Assembly (NCBI RefSeq): GCF_018614075.1
Contig: NZ_JAGGOZ010000008.1
Location: 16,088 to 80,087, forward strand
DNA length: 64,000 bases
Reading direction: 5' to 3'
Origin: Streptomyces sp. ISL-94
GTDB lineage: Bacteria; Actinomycetota; Actinomycetes; Streptomycetales; Streptomycetaceae
Made by a program: the position numbers and the translations under genes. Positions 8,153 through 15,405 of the stretch are shown here, piece by piece. Position 1 is the first letter of the stretch. Every line of letters starts with the position of its first letter. The notes beneath the pieces were generated by a model. It was not told where the DNA came from. It did not search any database and saw only the letters and a list, made by a program, of their open reading frames with translations.

Positions 8153-8840
8153 ACGGGGGCGCGGCGACCAGTCGCGCGAGCGGCGGCGGGAGCGGCGCGA
8201 GCAGGGCCGGCAGGCGCGCGAGCACGGTCTGGCGGACCGGATGGAGGAGGCCGCCGAGCGGGTCCGGGAGCGGGTGGAGCGCGCCGAGCGGGCAGAGCGT
8301 TCGAAGGCGGCCGGCGTGACCGGCGCCAGCGCGCTGACGCGCTCGCGGGCGCGCCTCGACCTGCCGCGGCCCGCGCGGCGCCGGCTGCTGCCCGAGTACG
8401 ACCCGGAGGCCTTCGGGCGGCTCTCGGAGCGGGTGGCGCGGTTCCTCGGCACGGGCCGGTTCATCGTCTGGATGACCCTGGTCGTCGTCGTCTGGGTGCT
8501 GTGGAACATCTTCGCGCCGGACGATCTGCGGTTCGATCAGTACCCGTTCATCTTCCTGACGCTGATGCTGTCGCTCCAGGCCTCCTACGCCGCTCCGCTG
8601 ATCCTGCTCGCGCAGAACCGGCAGGACGACCGCGACCGGGTCAACCTGGAGCAGGACCGCAAACAGAACGAACGCTCCATCGCCGACACCGAGTACCTGA
8701 CCCGGGAGATCGCGGCCCTGCGGATGGGTCTGGGCGAGGTCGCCACGCGCGACTGGATCAGGTCCGAGTTCCAGGACCTGATCAAGGAGATGGACGAGCG
8801 GCGGCTATTCCCGGCGGAACGTGATGAAGGCGACCGCTGA
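8142..8840 (+). CDS. DUF1003 family membrane protein
   Basis: This 232-residue protein has a highly charged N-terminal region (residues 1-95, mainly Arg and Glu, probably helical), then two membrane helices, FIVWMTLVVVVWVLWNIFAP and FIFLTLMLSLQASYAAPLIL, joined by the short FDQYPF turn typical of DUF1003. A charged cytoplasmic helix follows (QNRQDDRDRVNLEQDRK). The GTG at 8142 lies inside the end of the MgtE-like gene with GAGGAGG upstream. DUF1003 function is unknown. Its overlap with a membrane-less MgtE-type sensor suggests that it supplies a membrane partner; this is an inference. It corresponds to M. tuberculosis Rv1231c. Confidence 0.87.
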   Translation: MATERGRGDQSRERRRERREQGRQAREHGLADRMEEAAERVRERVERAERAERSKAAGVTGASALTRSRARLDLPRPARRRLLPEYDPEAFGRLSERVARFLGTGRFIVWMTLVVVVWVLWNIFAPDDLRFDQYPFIFLTLMLSLQASYAAPLILLAQNRQDDRDRVNLEQDRKQNERSIADTEYLTREIAALRMGLGEVATRDWIRSEFQDLIKEMDERRLFPAERDEGDR

Positions 8841-8882
8841 CGGGCTTTCCTGAGCCGTACTACCGAGCCGTACCATCGGTGC

Positions 8883-10052
8883 ATGGCTACCGACACAAGC
8901 TCCGCCGCCGACGCCGCCGCGCCTGAGCAGGACGCGATCCTGGACGCGCTGGCGACGGTGAACGACCCCGAGATCCACCGGCCGATCACCGAACTCGGCA
9001 TGGTCAAATCGGTGGAGATCGGTGAGGGCGGCGCCGTCGCCGTCACCGTCTACCTGACCGTGTCGGGCTGTCCCATGCGCGAGACCATCACCAAGCTCGT
9101 CACCGAGGCCGTCGAGCGGGTCGCGGGCGTCACCTCGGTCGAGGTCACGCTGGACGTGATGAGCGACGAGCAGCGCAAGGAGCTGGCGGCCTCGCTGCGC
9201 GGCGGGACGGCCGAGCGCGAGGTGCCCTTCGCCAAGCCGGGCTCGCTGACCCGCGTGTACGCGGTCGCGTCCGGCAAGGGCGGCGTCGGCAAGTCCTCGG
9301 TCACCGTCAACCTGGCCGCGGCGATGGCGGCGGACGGTCTGAAGGTCGGCGTGGTCGACGCGGACATCTACGGTCACAGCGTCCCGCGCATGCTGGGCGT
9401 GGACGGCAAGCCCACCCAGGTCGAGAACATGATCATGCCGCCGTCGGCGCACGGCGTGAAGGTCATCTCCATCGGCATGTTCACCCCGGGCAACGCGCCG
9501 GTGGTGTGGCGCGGGCCGATGCTGCACCGAGCCCTCCAGCAGTTCCTGGCGGACGTGTACTGGGGCGACCTGGACGTGCTGCTGCTGGACCTGCCGCCGG
9601 GTACGGGCGACATCGCGATCTCCGTGGCGCAGCTGGTGCCCAATGCCGAGATCCTGGTCGTGACCACCCCGCAGCAGGCCGCGGCCGAGGTCGCGGAGCG
9701 GGCCGGCTCGATCGCCGTGCAGACCCACCAGAAGATCGTCGGCGTCGTCGAGAACATGTCGGGCCTGCCGTGCCCGCACTGCGACGAGATGGTGGACGTC
9801 TTCGGCTCGGGCGGCGGCCAGCAGGTCGCCGACGGCCTGACCAAAACGGTCGGCGCGGCGGTGCCGGTGCTGGGCTCGATCCCGATCGACGTCCGGCTGC
9901 GTGAGGGCGGCGACGAGGGCAAGCCCGTCGTCCTGTCCGACCCGGACTCCCCGGCCGGCGCGGCCCTTCGCGCCATCGCGGGCAAGCTCGGCGGCCGCGC
10001 CCGCGGCCTCTCGGGCATGTCCCTGGGCATCACCCCGCGCAACAAGTTCTGA
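8883..10052 (+). CDS. mrp: Mrp/NBP35-type P-loop ATPase, iron-sulfur carrier
   Basis: This 389-residue Mrp/ApbC-type ATPase binds and transfers Fe-S clusters in the cytosol. Residues about 15-95 form a MIP18/DUF59 domain with SGCPMRE. The deviant Walker A GKGGVGKSS begins at about residue 132, followed by DADIYGHSVPRMLG. LLLDLPPGTGD is the Walker B/switch region. CPHC at about 297 is the cluster-binding pair at the dimer interface. The ATG at 8883 has TACCAT ending 6 bases upstream and no ribosome binding site, so a leaderless mRNA is likely. A terminator hairpin follows at 10177. The length fits actinobacterial Mrp proteins. Confidence 0.93.
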   Translation: MATDTSSAADAAAPEQDAILDALATVNDPEIHRPITELGMVKSVEIGEGGAVAVTVYLTVSGCPMRETITKLVTEAVERVAGVTSVEVTLDVMSDEQRKELAASLRGGTAEREVPFAKPGSLTRVYAVASGKGGVGKSSVTVNLAAAMAADGLKVGVVDADIYGHSVPRMLGVDGKPTQVENMIMPPSAHGVKVISIGMFTPGNAPVVWRGPMLHRALQQFLADVYWGDLDVLLLDLPPGTGDIAISVAQLVPNAEILVVTTPQQAAAEVAERAGSIAVQTHQKIVGVVENMSGLPCPHCDEMVDVFGSGGGQQVADGLTKTVGAAVPVLGSIPIDVRLREGGDEGKPVVLSDPDSPAGAALRAIAGKLGGRARGLSGMSLGITPRNKF

Positions 10053-10090
10053 CCTGGTCGGGGTGTGCGCAGTCGTTCCGCTGGGGCGAT

Positions 10091-10135
10091 GGGGGTCCCC
10101 CCTGCTCGAGCGAAGCCGAGAGCTTGGGGGAGGGT
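10091..10135. repeat. Streptomyces-type intergenic palindromic repeat
   Basis: The element runs GGGGGTCCCC, then a CTCGAG/CGAAGCCGAGAG core, then GGGGGA. It forms an imperfect stem and is of a type I know to be scattered in many copies through Streptomyces intergenic regions. A shorter relative with CTAGCTGTGCTGGGGGGA lies at 11117-11139 upstream of the gene ending at 10239. Confidence 0.65.
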
Positions 10136-10176
10136 GGGCACACCGGCCACCGGCCCGCACGGGCCGCGCAGCGCGA

Positions 10177-10206
10177 AAAGGGCACCGCCGACCGGCGGTG
10201 CCCTTT
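10177..10206. terminator. Hairpin terminator between convergent genes
   Basis: A perfect 13-bp stem, AAAGGGCACCGCC (10177-10189) with its complement at 10194-10206, has a 4-base loop. It sits between mrp and the convergent gene ending at 10239. Its outer A/T pairs give a short A-tract and T-tract on either strand. Confidence 0.85.
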
Positions 10207-10223
10207 CCCGTACCCGTACCCGT

Positions 10224-10253
10224 TTACTCGTAGGCGGCTTACTCGTAGGCGGC
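10224..10253. repeat. 15-bp tandem repeat duplicating a gene end
   Basis: TTACTCGTAGGCGGC occurs twice in tandem. The right copy is the last four codons plus TAA of the minus-strand gene ending at 10239; the left copy repeats them just past the stop. Confidence 0.9.
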
Positions 10254-11078
10254 CAGGTCGGCGATGACCGAGAACGCGAGCCCGTACGCGCTCATCCCAC
10301 GCCCGTACGCCCCGAGATGCACCCCGCCCCCGGTGGACCCGGCGAGCACCCAGCCGAACTCCGACTCACGGTAGTGAAACGGCGTCGGCTCCCCGTCCAC
10401 CGGCAGCGACAGCGTCGACCAGTCCGGCCCCGCGAGGTCGTCGGCGAGCTCCCACGCGGCCTCGGTCTGCTGGTCGAGCCAGTCGCTGCGCAGGGAGTGG
10501 TCCATCTGGCCGGGCCAGCTGTAGGCCAGCAGCCCGGAGCCGGCCAGCCAGGCGGCCGAGGAGACCGAGGTGGCCTCCAGGGTGCCGGTGCCGTCGCCGC
10601 TGCGGCGCAGCGATTTGTCCGCCACGGTGATGACCACCGCGAAGCGCTCCTTCTCACCGGTGGCGATCTCACCCCGGGCGGAGGGCTCGTCGCCGTGGCC
10701 GGTGGAGCCGTGCTCCACCGTTCCGTCGGCGGCGGTGCCCACCTGCATGAGCCAGCGGGGGCCGGTGAAGGCCCCGTCCAGCCCGTACCAGGGGAAGTCC
10801 GCCGCCAGAAACCCGTCGGCCGTCCGGCGGGCCGCCGGGACGGGCGCGGTGGCCTCCTGCGGCTGCGCGGCGGGCGCGGGTGCGGGCGTGGTCTTCGCGT
10901 CCTGCACGTCCTGTGCGCCCTGCGCGTCCTGCGCGTCCTGCACGTCCTGCACGTCCTGTGCGCCCTGCGCGTCCTGCGCGTCCTGCGCGTCCTGCGCGTC
11001 CTGCGCGGGACCTTCGGCGGCCGGGGCGGGTGCCTCGGCGGTCTGCGCCCCGACCCGGCTACTGCTCGTCGTCTCCAT
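10239..11078 (-). CDS. Hypothetical protein with N-terminal QDA tripeptide repeat
   Basis: This 279-residue protein has two parts. Residues about 20-75 are low complexity and include twelve consecutive Gln-Asp/Gly-Ala/Val triplets, flanked by Ala/Pro-rich linkers. Residues about 85-279 form a folded domain beginning FLAADFPWYGLDGAFTGPRW and ending SAYGLAFSVIADLAAYE, with many aromatic residues and no cysteine or membrane segment. I know this domain only as a conserved Streptomyces hypothetical. The ATG at 11078 is the only sensible start before the repeat. It lies downstream of tatB on the same strand, with a 137-base gap containing a palindromic repeat. Confidence 0.72.
   Translation of the reverse strand: METTSSSRVGAQTAEAPAPAAEGPAQDAQDAQDAQDAQGAQDVQDVQDAQDAQGAQDVQDAKTTPAPAPAAQPQEATAPVPAARRTADGFLAADFPWYGLDGAFTGPRWLMQVGTAADGTVEHGSTGHGDEPSARGEIATGEKERFAVVITVADKSLRRSGDGTGTLEATSVSSAAWLAGSGLLAYSWPGQMDHSLRSDWLDQQTEAAWELADDLAGPDWSTLSLPVDGEPTPFHYRESEFGWVLAGSTGGGVHLGAYGRGMSAYGLAFSVIADLAAYE
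10897..11004. repeat. Twelve-unit 9-bp tandem repeat inside a coding region
   Basis: Twelve in-frame units of 9 bases, mostly GCGTCCTGC with ACGTCCTGC/T and GCGCCCTGC variants, encode Gln-Asp-Ala type triplets on the minus strand. The variants recur in a partly ordered pattern, suggesting an earlier duplication of a 45-base block. Confidence 0.92.
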
Positions 11079-11215
11079 CTGAGCGGCCTCTCGTTCCGTG
11101 GGGTCCGAACCGACCCTCCCCCTAGCTGTGCTGGGGGGACCCCCACCTCGGGCGTCATGGATCCGGACTCATGGAGGATAGCCACCCGACCGCGGATCGC
11201 CGGGCAGGCCGCGCC

Positions 11216-11650
11216 TCAGGTGGCGTCGGCGTCGAAGCGGGCGCGCTGGTCGGAGGCGGGGGCGGCGGGCTTCTTCAGCAGGTCGGGACCGGTGGTGTCG
11301 GCGGGCGCGGCGACCGGGGCGGGGTCCGTCTCCTTGCTGTTGACGGCGTCGGTGACGTCGTCCAGCTCCTTGCGGAGATCGAAGCTGCTGCGGATCTCCT
11401 TGAGGTCCTCGTTCTCGGTCAGCTGCTTGCGGATGAAGGTCTTCGGATTCAGGTCCTCGAACTCGAAGTCCTTGAATTCCGGGCCGAGTTCGGAGCGGAT
11501 GTCCGCCTTCGCGCTGTCCGAGAACGCGCGGATCTTGCGGATGACGCCCGTGACGTCCTGAATCACCTTGGGCAGCTTGTCCGGCCCGAAGACGAGAATG
11601 GCGAGCACCACGATCGTGACCAGTTCGAGTGCGCCTATGTCGTTGAACAC
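11216..11650 (-). CDS. tatB: Sec-independent protein translocase subunit TatB
   Basis: This 144-residue TatB, part of the TatBC receptor for twin-arginine signal peptides, sits in the cytoplasmic membrane. One N-terminal helix (ALELVTIVVLAILVFG) is followed by the hinge GPDKLPKVI and an amphipathic helix, then a variable charged tail rich in Pro and Ala. The GTG at 11650 has GGAG about 10 bases upstream. It lies just downstream of htrA in the order sigma factor, anti-sigma, htrA, tatB known from mycobacteria. The length distinguishes it from the shorter TatA proteins. Confidence 0.92.
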   Translation of the reverse strand: MFNDIGALELVTIVVLAILVFGPDKLPKVIQDVTGVIRKIRAFSDSAKADIRSELGPEFKDFEFEDLNPKTFIRKQLTENEDLKEIRSSFDLRKELDDVTDAVNSKETDPAPVAAPADTTGPDLLKKPAAPASDQRARFDADAT

Positions 11651-11707
11651 CTTGCCGCTCCTCGGCTCTCTTCACTGCGGGCCCGGACACACGGTACCCC
11701 AGTGCTC

Positions 11708-13057
11708 TTACGAGCCGTTCGCCGATCCGAGCACCACTTCCAGCGTGCGCTCGCGGCCTTCGCGCAGCACCGTGAGGGCCAGCGGATCGCCCGGCCGGTG
11801 GGCCCTGATCTTGATGATCAGCTCGTCGCCGCCGTGCACCCGCACCCCGTCCACCTTGGTGATCACATCGCCGGCCTTGATCCCGCCGCGGGCCCCCGGC
11901 CCGTCGGCGACGACCGCCGGCTTGCCGTCCTCGCCCTTGTCCCCGACCCGGGCTCCGTCACCCGTGTACTGCATGTCGAGCGTGACGCCGATGACGGGGT
12001 GCGTGGCGCGGCCGGTGCGGATCAGCTCCTCGGCGACGCGCTTGCCCTGGTTGATCGGGATGGCGAAGCCGAGGCCGATGGAGCCGCCCTGGCGGACGTC
12101 GGCGCCGTCGCCGTCCTTGTCGGCGCCTCGGATGGCGCTGTTGATGCCGACCACATGGGCCTTGGCGTCGAGGAGGGGGCCGCCGGAGTTCCCGGGGTTG
12201 ATCGGGGCGTCGGTCTGGAGGGCGTCGACGTAGCTGACGTCGCTGCCGTCGCCCTTGTCGCCGCCCGCGGTGACGGGCCGGCCGGTGGCGCTGATGATGC
12301 CGGCGGTGACGGTGTTGGAGAGGTCGAACGGCGCGCCGATGGCCACCACCGGGTCGCCGACCTTCACGTTCTCGGAGTTCCCGAGGCTCAGCGGCCGGAG
12401 CCCCCGGACCCCGCTGACCTTGACCACGGCGAGGTCGTATCCGGAATCGCGGCCCACCAGCTCGGCGGTGACGCTCTCGCCGGTGCTGAAGGTGACCGCT
12501 ATCTCCTTGGCGTCGGCGACCACGTGGTTGTTGGTCAGGATGTGCCCCTGCGGATCGAGTACGAAGCCGGTCCCCGTCCCGCTGCTCTTCTCGCCCCGCA
12601 CGTGCAGGGTGACCACCCCGGGCAGCGCGGCGGCGGCGATGCCCGCCACGCTCTCGGGCGCGCGGCCCTTGTCCGCGGCGGCCGCGGCCTGGGGCAGCTC
12701 CAGCCGGGTGCTGCTCTCCCGCTCGGCGAGCACGCCGAGGTACCCGCCGATCCCGCCGGCGAACAGGGCCGTACCCAGGCTGAGGACCGCCACCTGCCAC
12801 AACCGGAATCCGCGCCCGGGCCGGCCGCGGTCCACGACCTGCAACGGCTGGGCGCCCCAGGGGTCGTACCGCACCTCGCGGGGACCGGAGTCACCGTGCT
12901 GCTCGCCCGCCCCCTCGGCCCCGGCTTCGGGCCCGCCCTCGGCCTCGGCGCCGGCTTCGGGCCGCGGGGCGGGAACCCCTTCGCCGCGGGCGTCCGCCGT
13001 GCCCTCGGGCCGGCTCCACCACTGCGGAGCCGGGTCGGTCTGCTGCCTGTCGGCCAT
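11708..13057 (-). CDS. htrA: HtrA/DegP-like membrane-anchored serine protease
   Basis: This 449-residue envelope-quality-control protease has a disordered Pro/Glu-rich cytoplasmic segment (1-90), one membrane helix (QVAVLSLGTALFAGGIGGYLG, about 100-120), a trypsin-like domain and a C-terminal PDZ domain. The catalytic triad is visible as His in TNNHVV, Asp in YDLAVVKV and Ser in NPGNSGGPLL. The PDZ domain contains GGIKAGDVITKVDG. The ATG at 13057 follows GGGGAG with good spacing and is preferred to a longer ATG at 13099 that lacks one. It stands between the anti-sigma gene and tatB. In mycobacteria the orthologous protease gene is part of the SigE stress locus. Confidence 0.92.
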   Translation of the reverse strand: MADRQQTDPAPQWWSRPEGTADARGEGVPAPRPEAGAEAEGGPEAGAEGAGEQHGDSGPREVRYDPWGAQPLQVVDRGRPGRGFRLWQVAVLSLGTALFAGGIGGYLGVLAERESSTRLELPQAAAAADKGRAPESVAGIAAAALPGVVTLHVRGEKSSGTGTGFVLDPQGHILTNNHVVADAKEIAVTFSTGESVTAELVGRDSGYDLAVVKVSGVRGLRPLSLGNSENVKVGDPVVAIGAPFDLSNTVTAGIISATGRPVTAGGDKGDGSDVSYVDALQTDAPINPGNSGGPLLDAKAHVVGINSAIRGADKDGDGADVRQGGSIGLGFAIPINQGKRVAEELIRTGRATHPVIGVTLDMQYTGDGARVGDKGEDGKPAVVADGPGARGGIKAGDVITKVDGVRVHGGDELIIKIRAHRPGDPLALTVLREGRERTLEVVLGSANGS

Positions 13058-13111
13058 GGGCGCTCCCCGCGTACTCGTGCGCATGTGCCGCAGATTCAAC
13101 CAGGTCCCGGG

Positions 13112-13786
13112 TCAGCGCAGCAGGGAGGCCGGGCGGGCCGAACTCGGCGGGGAGGGGTGAAGCGGCGGAAGCGGGGTCGCGACGGTCGACAGGAGGGTCG
13201 GAACGGCGGCGGGCGTGGGCACGCGGTCGCGGACGGACGCGTCGGCCACGGACACGGCGGGGCCGGGCCGGGAGGCGGGCGCGGGGGACTCCCCCCGCGC
13301 GTTCGGATCCACGGCCTCCAGCGGCAGCGAACCGCCCAGCGCGAGGGCGGCCAGCGATACGGCTCCCGCCGCGACGAAGGCGAAGCGGCGGCGCGAACGG
13401 CCGACCTCGTGGATGCGGAAGCCCTCCTGCCGCGGCCGTGCGGCCGGCAGGCCGTACGCGAACGAGGCGAAGGGGTCGGCGCCGACGGGACCACCCTGCC
13501 GGCCCCGCGGTCCTGCGGGACCCGACGGACCCGACGGACCGTCGTGGCCGCCGCCCGGCAGCCCCTGCAACCGCGCCAGCAGCCCCTCGGACAGGGGCGG
13601 CGGCGCGCTCTCCACGAACATGGTCTTCACACGGCGCTGGGCATCGGCCTCGGCCTTGCACTTGGCACAGGTGGCCAGGTGCGCCAGGACCCGCTCGCGC
13701 GCGTCGTGATCGAGCTCGCCGTCCACGAGGGCGGCAAGCCGGTCGCCCAGGTGCTGTTCGGCGGGGGACGGACTGACTCCGCTCAC
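13112..13786 (-). CDS. Zinc-binding anti-sigma factor of the SigE-type sigma factor
   Basis: This 224-residue anti-sigma factor has an N-terminal ZAS (zf-HC2) domain: His36, Cys40 and Cys43 form the His-x3-Cys-x2-Cys motif in [14 protein letters not shown]. One candidate membrane helix ([20 protein letters not shown], about residues 130-150) suggests a membrane-linked form. The C-terminus is Pro/Ser-rich. The GTG at 13786 overlaps the sigma gene stop, a GTGA arrangement giving translational coupling and matched amounts. It is the counterpart of mycobacterial RseA, which binds SigE in the cytoplasm; here the hydrophobic helix makes the topology less certain. Confidence 0.88.
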   Translation of the reverse strand: MSGVSPSPAEQHLGDRLAALVDGELDHDARERVLAHLATCAKCKAEADAQRRVKTMFVESAPPPLSEGLLARLQGLPGGGHDGPSGPSGPAGPRGRQGGPVGADPFASFAYGLPAARPRQEGFRIHEVGRSRRRFAFVAAGAVSLAALALGGSLPLEAVDPNARGESPAPASRPGPAVSVADASVRDRVPTPAAVPTLLSTVATPLPPLHPSPPSSARPASLLR

Positions 13787-14562
13787 TCTGGTCCGCCCTC
13801 TCCCCCGGCGCCCGGCGCACCCACCGCCACCCCGGCCAGCGCGCGCTGCTCCGCACGGGCCTCGGGAGAACGGTGCTTGAGCGCCTTGCGCAGGTGCGAA
13901 CGGCCCCGGTGGATACGGCTGCGCACGGTGCCGAGCTTCACGCCGAGCGTGGCGGCGATCTCCTCGTACGACAGGCCCTCGATGTCACACAGCACCACGG
14001 CCGCACGGAACTCGGGAGCGAGGGTGTCCAGCGCCTGCTGCACATCCGCGTCGAAGTGCGTGTCGTGCAGGACCTGCTGCGGCGACGGCTCACGGCTCGG
14101 CAGCCGTTCGGCCGCGTCGTCGCCGAGCGCGTCGAAGCGGATCCGCTGCTTGCGGCGGACCATGTCCAGGAACAGGTTCGTGGTGATGCGGTGCAGCCAG
14201 CCCTCGAACGTGCCGGGCGTGTACGTGGACAGCGAGCGGAAGACGCGGACGAAGACCTCTTGGGTCAGGTCCTCGGCGTCGTGCTGGTTGCCCGTCAGAC
14301 GGTAGGCAAGGCGGTACACCCGCGCGCTGTGCGTGCTGACGATCTCCTCCCACGAAGGAGGGGTCCACGCCTGCGAGCCCGCATCGGCGGCGAAGGTCGC
14401 GGTGGTTGCGGTGTCGGCGGTGTGGAAGCGGTCAGCAATGTAGGTCACGGATTTCGGCTCACCCGCCGACCAGAAGAGGCGTCTCAGTACGCCCCCACGA
14501 TCCACAGGCGCAGCCGCACCTCCCCTGTCGGCTCTGGTGGTGTCCAGTGGATTCCCTACCAT
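13783..14562 (-). CDS. sigE: ECF RNA polymerase sigma factor, SigE family
   Basis: This 259-residue extracytoplasmic-function sigma factor directs RNA polymerase to envelope-stress promoters. Region 2 is [23 protein letters not shown] through [11 protein letters not shown], read in two parts of the same helix bundle; region 4 contains [21 protein letters not shown]. About 75 extra N-terminal residues precede region 2, as in mycobacterial SigE. The ATG at 14562 follows GGAGGGGGT with a short spacer; a longer start at 14613 is possible. A GGAAC-N17-CGTT promoter upstream suggests positive autoregulation. The symbol follows the mycobacterial orthologue by gene order, not the unrelated S. coelicolor cell-wall SigE. 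Confidence 0.88.
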   Translation of the reverse strand: MVGNPLDTTRADRGGAAAPVDRGGVLRRLFWSAGEPKSVTYIADRFHTADTATTATFAADAGSQAWTPPSWEEIVSTHSARVYRLAYRLTGNQHDAEDLTQEVFVRVFRSLSTYTPGTFEGWLHRITTNLFLDMVRRKQRIRFDALGDDAAERLPSREPSPQQVLHDTHFDADVQQALDTLAPEFRAAVVLCDIEGLSYEEIAATLGVKLGTVRSRIHRGRSHLRKALKHRSPEARAEQRALAGVAVGAPGAGGEGGPE

Positions 14563-14690
14563 AGCCACCCCCTCCGTCAGCTTTGGATAAGCATTTTTGC
14601 AGTAACTTTGCATGGATCTTGGCTCTCGGAAGGGGCCTTGCCGTCGATCTGCCCGGCGCCGTCCCTTCTGACCCTGCCTCCACCCTTCAC

Positions 14691-14717
14691 AACGCCCGGT
14701 CCCATCTGCGGGTTCCC
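14691..14717 (-). promoter_or_regulatory. Predicted ECF-type promoter of the sigma factor gene
   Basis: On the minus strand GGGAAC (-35, 14712-14717) is followed by exactly 17 bases and then CGTT (-10, 14691-14694). This is the GGAAC-N16/17-CGTT form of SigE/SigH-type ECF promoters. It lies about 130 bases before the sigma factor ATG, so autoregulation is likely. Confidence 0.65.
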
Positions 14718-14729
14718 GACGTCAACGGA

Positions 14730-14735
14730 TACAGT
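14730..14735 (+). promoter_or_regulatory. Possible -10 element of the O-methyltransferase gene
   Basis: TACAGT lies about 6 bases before TTG 14741 and 40 bases before GTC-ATT at 14768-14773. It could start a transcript near 14742. No good -35 was found. Confidence 0.4.
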
Positions 14736-14740
14736 CACCG

Positions 14741-15403
14741 TTGCGCCAACTATGGGGACAGGAGAGGGTCATTACCGGCAACCGGCAGACGAGCTGGGCG
14801 TTCGCCGACGCGTTTGTCGCCGAGGACGACGCTCTGCGATGGGCCCGCGACCGGTCCAGGGAAGCGGGCCTGCGCTCCGTCTCCCCCGGCACCGGGGCCG
14901 CGCTGCGCCTGCTGGCCGCCACCGCGGACGCCAAGGCGGTCGCCGAGATCGGCACCGGAACCGGTGTTTCCGGCATCCACCTGCTCCACGGAATGCGCCC
15001 CGACGGGGTGCTGACCACGGTGGATCCCGAAGCCGACCGGCAGGCCTTCGCCCGCCAGGCCTTCCGCGCCGCCGGCTTCGCGGGCAACCGCGCCCGCTTC
15101 ATCCCCGGCCGTGCGCTCGACGTACTGCCCCGCCTCGCCGACGGCGGGTACGACCTCGTCTTCTGCGACGGGGACCCGTCCGAGTCGCTCGACTACCTCG
15201 CCGAATCGTTGCGCCTGCTGCGCCCCGGCGGACTCGTGTGCTTCGAAGGGGTCTTCTCCGACGGCCGTACGGTCGACTCCTCGGCCCAGCCGGTGGAGGT
15301 GCTCCGCGTCCGCGAGCTGCTGCGCAGCGTCCGGGAGAGTCCCGCCCTGGAGGCGGCCCTGCTCCCGGTGGGCGACGGGCTGCTGTGCGCCGTGCGGCGC
15401 TGA
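14741..15403 (+). CDS. SAM-dependent O-methyltransferase
   Basis: This class I methyltransferase of about 210-220 residues resembles bacterial catechol/caffeoyl-CoA O-methyltransferases. The SAM motif AEIGTGTGVSGIHLL is followed by VDPEADRQ (motif II acidic residue) and YDLVFCDGDPSESLDYL (metal/catechol Asp). It is divergent from the sigma factor gene, as Rv1220c is from M. tuberculosis sigE. The start is uncertain: TTG 14741 has no ribosome binding site and sits at a predicted transcription start. GGAGAGG at 14761-14767 instead points to ATT at 14771, a rare start codon, giving ITGNRQTSWAF. The substrate is unknown. Confidence 0.82.
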   Translation: MRQLWGQERVITGNRQTSWAFADAFVAEDDALRWARDRSREAGLRSVSPGTGAALRLLAATADAKAVAEIGTGTGVSGIHLLHGMRPDGVLTTVDPEADRQAFARQAFRAAGFAGNRARFIPGRALDVLPRLADGGYDLVFCDGDPSESLDYLAESLRLLRPGGLVCFEGVFSDGRTVDSSAQPVEVLRVRELLRSVRESPALEAALLPVGDGLLCAVRR

Positions 15404-15405
15404 GG

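Noticed and set aside
10897..11004. CRISPR-like tandem array
   Set aside because: Units are 9 bases with no spacers and are in frame with a gene; there are no cas genes in the window.
13058..13099. Longer start for htrA (ATG 13099)
   Set aside because: The extra residues are basic and the upstream ribosome binding site is poor, while ATG 13057 has GGGGAG at normal distance.
11171..14305. Very long plus-strand open frame across tatB-htrA-sigma
   Set aside because: It is the antisense reading of GC-rich genes with clear families on the other strand and has no start signal.
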